This document shows positions 14,201 to 15,205 of a stretch of 15,205 nt of DNA, in pieces (the first letter of the stretch is position 1; each line of letters begins with the position of its first letter). The translations under genes and the position numbers were made by a program. The DNA comes from Candidatus Methanoplasma sp. Its GTDB lineage: Archaea > Thermoplasmatota > Thermoplasmata > Methanomassiliicoccales > Methanomethylophilaceae. Below the pieces are notes generated by a model that did no database searches, had not been told where the DNA came from, and saw only the letters and a program-made list of their open reading frames with translations. Where the stretch lies: the NCBI GenBank assembly GCA_031283015.1, contig JAITCQ010000051.1, positions 1-15,205 of the forward strand, read 5' to 3'.

Positions 14201-15205
14201 GAGTCTCTGATCATCGCCGCCTCCGGCAAAGAGACGCAAATCGGGACGACGAAGACATTGACAGGCCCGGGTAGCGTTTCTGTCACTTGGGACAACCTGT
14301 TACCGAATAGTGTCTATGCGTGGTATGCGGTCGTTACAAATGAGTCGGGCGTTTCAACGGTGACGCCGGTGCAGATATTGTCAACAGATGAAATTTTTGT
14401 AGAGATAGAGACCCTGACCCTTACGCCGGGTTCCGACGAGAGCGCCATGAACTTCACATGGTACAGCGACAGGTCCGAGAACGCGGCGTCGGCGGTACAG
14501 ATCACGAAGACCTCGGGACCCCCGAGCGATGCGGTGACGATCACCGGCACCGTCGGGGACGCGTCCGCAGGGAAGAGCTGGCACAAGGCGTCGGTCACCG
14601 GACTCGTACCGGATTCTGAATACACATACCGCGTTTCCAACGACGGCGTGAACTTCAGCATCGAGTACAAGTTCAGGACCGGAACGCCGGGAAGCTTCAC
14701 GTTCATAGCCGTAGGCGACCCCCAGCTCACCACCGGGAACCAGGACTCCAACAGCCTCGGAACGGTCACGACAACCAAGGCCGGATGGCAGAGCACCCTC
14801 GACATCATCAGCGAGCACTTCCCTGACGTTCGGTTCATAGCGGGCGTCGGAGACCAGGTCGACACGGCGGACAGCGAGGCCCAGTATGCGAATCTCTTCG
14901 CGCCCGAACAGCTTCGCAGCATGCCTTTCGCGCCGGCTGTGGGGAACCACGAAGGCGCGGCGGGGAACTTCGGATGGCATTACAACGTGCCCAACGAGAC
15001 GGCCGGCAGCTACTTCGGTAACTATTGGTACACGTACAACGGCGCGTTGTTCGTGGTGCTGAACACTGCACCGTATCCGTCGACGCCGGCTGACCTCGAT
15101 CTCTACATCCCGACGATGGACGCCACTCTGAAGGCGGCGACGGAGGCCAACCCCGGCGCCAAGTGGATATTCGTGCAGCACCACAAGTCCACCGCGTCGC
15201 CCGCG
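11258..15205 (+). CDS. Large exported protein, DUF2341/LamG-like with two metallophosphatase domains (3' end outside window)
   Basis: One uninterrupted frame of 1316 codons runs off the window. Residues 1-35 are a signal peptide: KNK, then a hydrophobic core PMLLVLIMVFSPF, and a likely cut near ATTSA. About 79-190 resembles DUF2341 (WLVES, MPVLVRL, TYWVKVP, GYELVQHF), and 192-385 a LamG-like jelly roll (LTWSYNGSTLRVYVDGA). About 390-685 is beta-rich, Ig-like material. The first calcineurin-like phosphatase domain has TTDTQ (D694), TGDLV (D732), GNHD (765-768), THEY (H848) and CGHWHG (H886, H888). A fibronectin-like domain as in purple acid phosphatases (about 1045-1145) leads into a second phosphatase domain: GDPQ (D1154), GVGDQ (D1199), GNHE (1229-1232), and QHHKS (H1308, H1309). 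It probably acts outside the cell on phosphate esters, possibly bound to glycans; the substrate is unknown. GC rises sharply near 14400. Confidence 0.85.
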   Translation, partial: MKNKAVRGIIPMLLVLIMVFSPFTGIISVMATTSADTSSLNGDGSWGGSYHVGADGDVSAAGNINEDRETFALKAAAPEYADDWLVESANARQSIIITNPTSSSLTEMPVLVRLDGTGIPNKDGVSFYDAEGDKLSSELVGWNPAGTTTYWVKVPIITPNGDTTITAYFSDASSEGNDTSDVWSDGYELVQHFSKEAVDAGKDSTGKNNMTLAGTLSYLQDDINSAATFSGTQRMRAGTVAAGATEVSLSAVIDITSTPNGWIGVLCRDRSGGVQTGDTLYMGFNGSTLTSRVYGGMNTNGVMLDVTVTTGLHMLTWSYNGSTLRVYVDGALRGSANGAVGSILSDTSSPFTIGDYSDIPFYGAFRGNFYDAFVKTSAISTEEEEFRYANYLGDAITSLPIETKDRKINIVVTSPTQDEILEGGIFVIKGILSAAANLSYVLNDGTTVDCGMFAAGPFSINVLEYSIGAQNLLVTAISESDSEDEKIVTITFTIIDQMPPSQPILSTIVGKTSATLKAEITQGDGRTVDVDFHGLKTLTLTKENTKIYSGETTSELPDDLTANGSNDQSEYNAALGKTTLGQGNNPYQIFEITLSDEEQIMDQFNILWTGNTGDQQREVTIFVYNHTQNEWVKAGNGYGTDSFSIEVMVDCAGTIKDGILSLLIWRGLNESLENRANYAPNLGQYDFSLMWTTDTQFYAETPSYMHHLVTQFNWMIENFDELKSKMVINTGDLVNVATSTTQWEAIDEAYGILDDAHIPYVAIFGNHDVTGSAATSIHNNYFPASRFAQNNPYFTANYGSENYYCVLEENGAKILIMGLNLRLSEAEVAWANNVLAEYRDYIAIILTHEYISADGSRVTNTNYSSTDILRTIVTDNDNVRLILCGHWHGANTNLENINGRPVWTILHDYQSLFEGGTGFFRMLEFDIENNLIYVNTYSHSTKQNVVFSEKQGEKAGLYQINKDEFVISFDFGATQTRTLETESLIIAASGKETQIGTTKTLTGPGSVSVTWDNLLPNSVYAWYAVVTNESGVSTVTPVQILSTDEIFVEIETLTLTPGSDESAMNFTWYSDRSENAASAVQITKTSGPPSDAVTITGTVGDASAGKSWHKASVTGLVPDSEYTYRVSNDGVNFSIEYKFRTGTPGSFTFIAVGDPQLTTGNQDSNSLGTVTTTKAGWQSTLDIISEHFPDVRFIAGVGDQVDTADSEAQYANLFAPEQLRSMPFAPAVGNHEGAAGNFGWHYNVPNETAGSYFGNYWYTYNGALFVVLNTAPYPSTPADLDLYIPTMDATLKAATEANPGAKWIFVQHHKSTASPA

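Noticed and set aside
14381..15184. 267-codon minus-strand frame opposite the second phosphatase
   Set aside because: Val/Arg-rich shadow; the plus frame carries phosphatase motifs in continuous order.
1..15205. tRNA genes, CRISPR arrays, insertion sequences and attachment sites
   Set aside because: Looked for cloverleaf-like arms, regularly spaced repeats, transposase motifs and terminal inverted repeats; none was convincing, though without a search tool a divergent tRNA could be missed.

Overview
The window comes from a methanogenic archaeon, most probably of the order Methanomassiliicoccales; the order is inference. The methanogen assignment rests on a run of methanogenesis marker genes (mmp5, mmp15, mmp17, mmp7) at the left end, archaeal TATA-type promoters, an archaeal-looking RNase P RNA, and several likely leaderless genes. 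None of the 13 visible stop codons is TAG (11 TGA, 2 TAA), which fits an amber-avoiding, pyrrolysine-using methanogen but does not prove it. Core genes are GC-rich (63% in one 60-base line counted by hand); some accessory stretches are clearly poorer.

Layout. (1) 1-3332: a tightly overlapping plus-strand operon of mmp5 (3' end only), mmp15, mmp17, mmp7 and a DUF123 GIY-YIG-like protein. Mmp7 and Mmp17 are tied to ATP-dependent activation of methyl-coenzyme M reductase. Mmp15 is an ASKHA-type ATPase related to 2-hydroxyacyl-CoA dehydratase activators. (2) 3430-6141: a 903-residue FAD-linked oxidase built from two GlcD-like units, the first degenerate. (3) 6159-7180, minus strand: a HAD phosphatase preceded by an RNase P RNA gene. 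(4) 7241-7867: a TetR-family regulator with a cluster of repeated operator-like elements over its own promoter. (5) 7950-8681: a small acidic protein plus a GNAT acetyltransferase, laid out like a toxin-antitoxin module; the GNAT gene carries a one-base frameshift. (6) 8809-10905: an IscR-like Rrf2 regulator convergent with a minus-strand iscS-iscU operon whose promoter overlaps an inverted repeat. (7) 11258 to the window end: one open, unterminated frame for a very large exported protein with DUF2341-like and LamG-like domains and two successive metallophosphatase domains. Its base composition jumps at about 14400.

How the parts relate. The marker operon is housekeeping for methanogenesis. 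The Rrf2-isc pair looks like a self-contained Fe-S assembly circuit. The TetR, GNAT module and surface-protein genes are the accessory part. The signals most worth following are the double-GlcD protein with its unusual first half, the TetR operator cluster, the GNAT frameshift, and the composition break inside the tandem-phosphatase gene.
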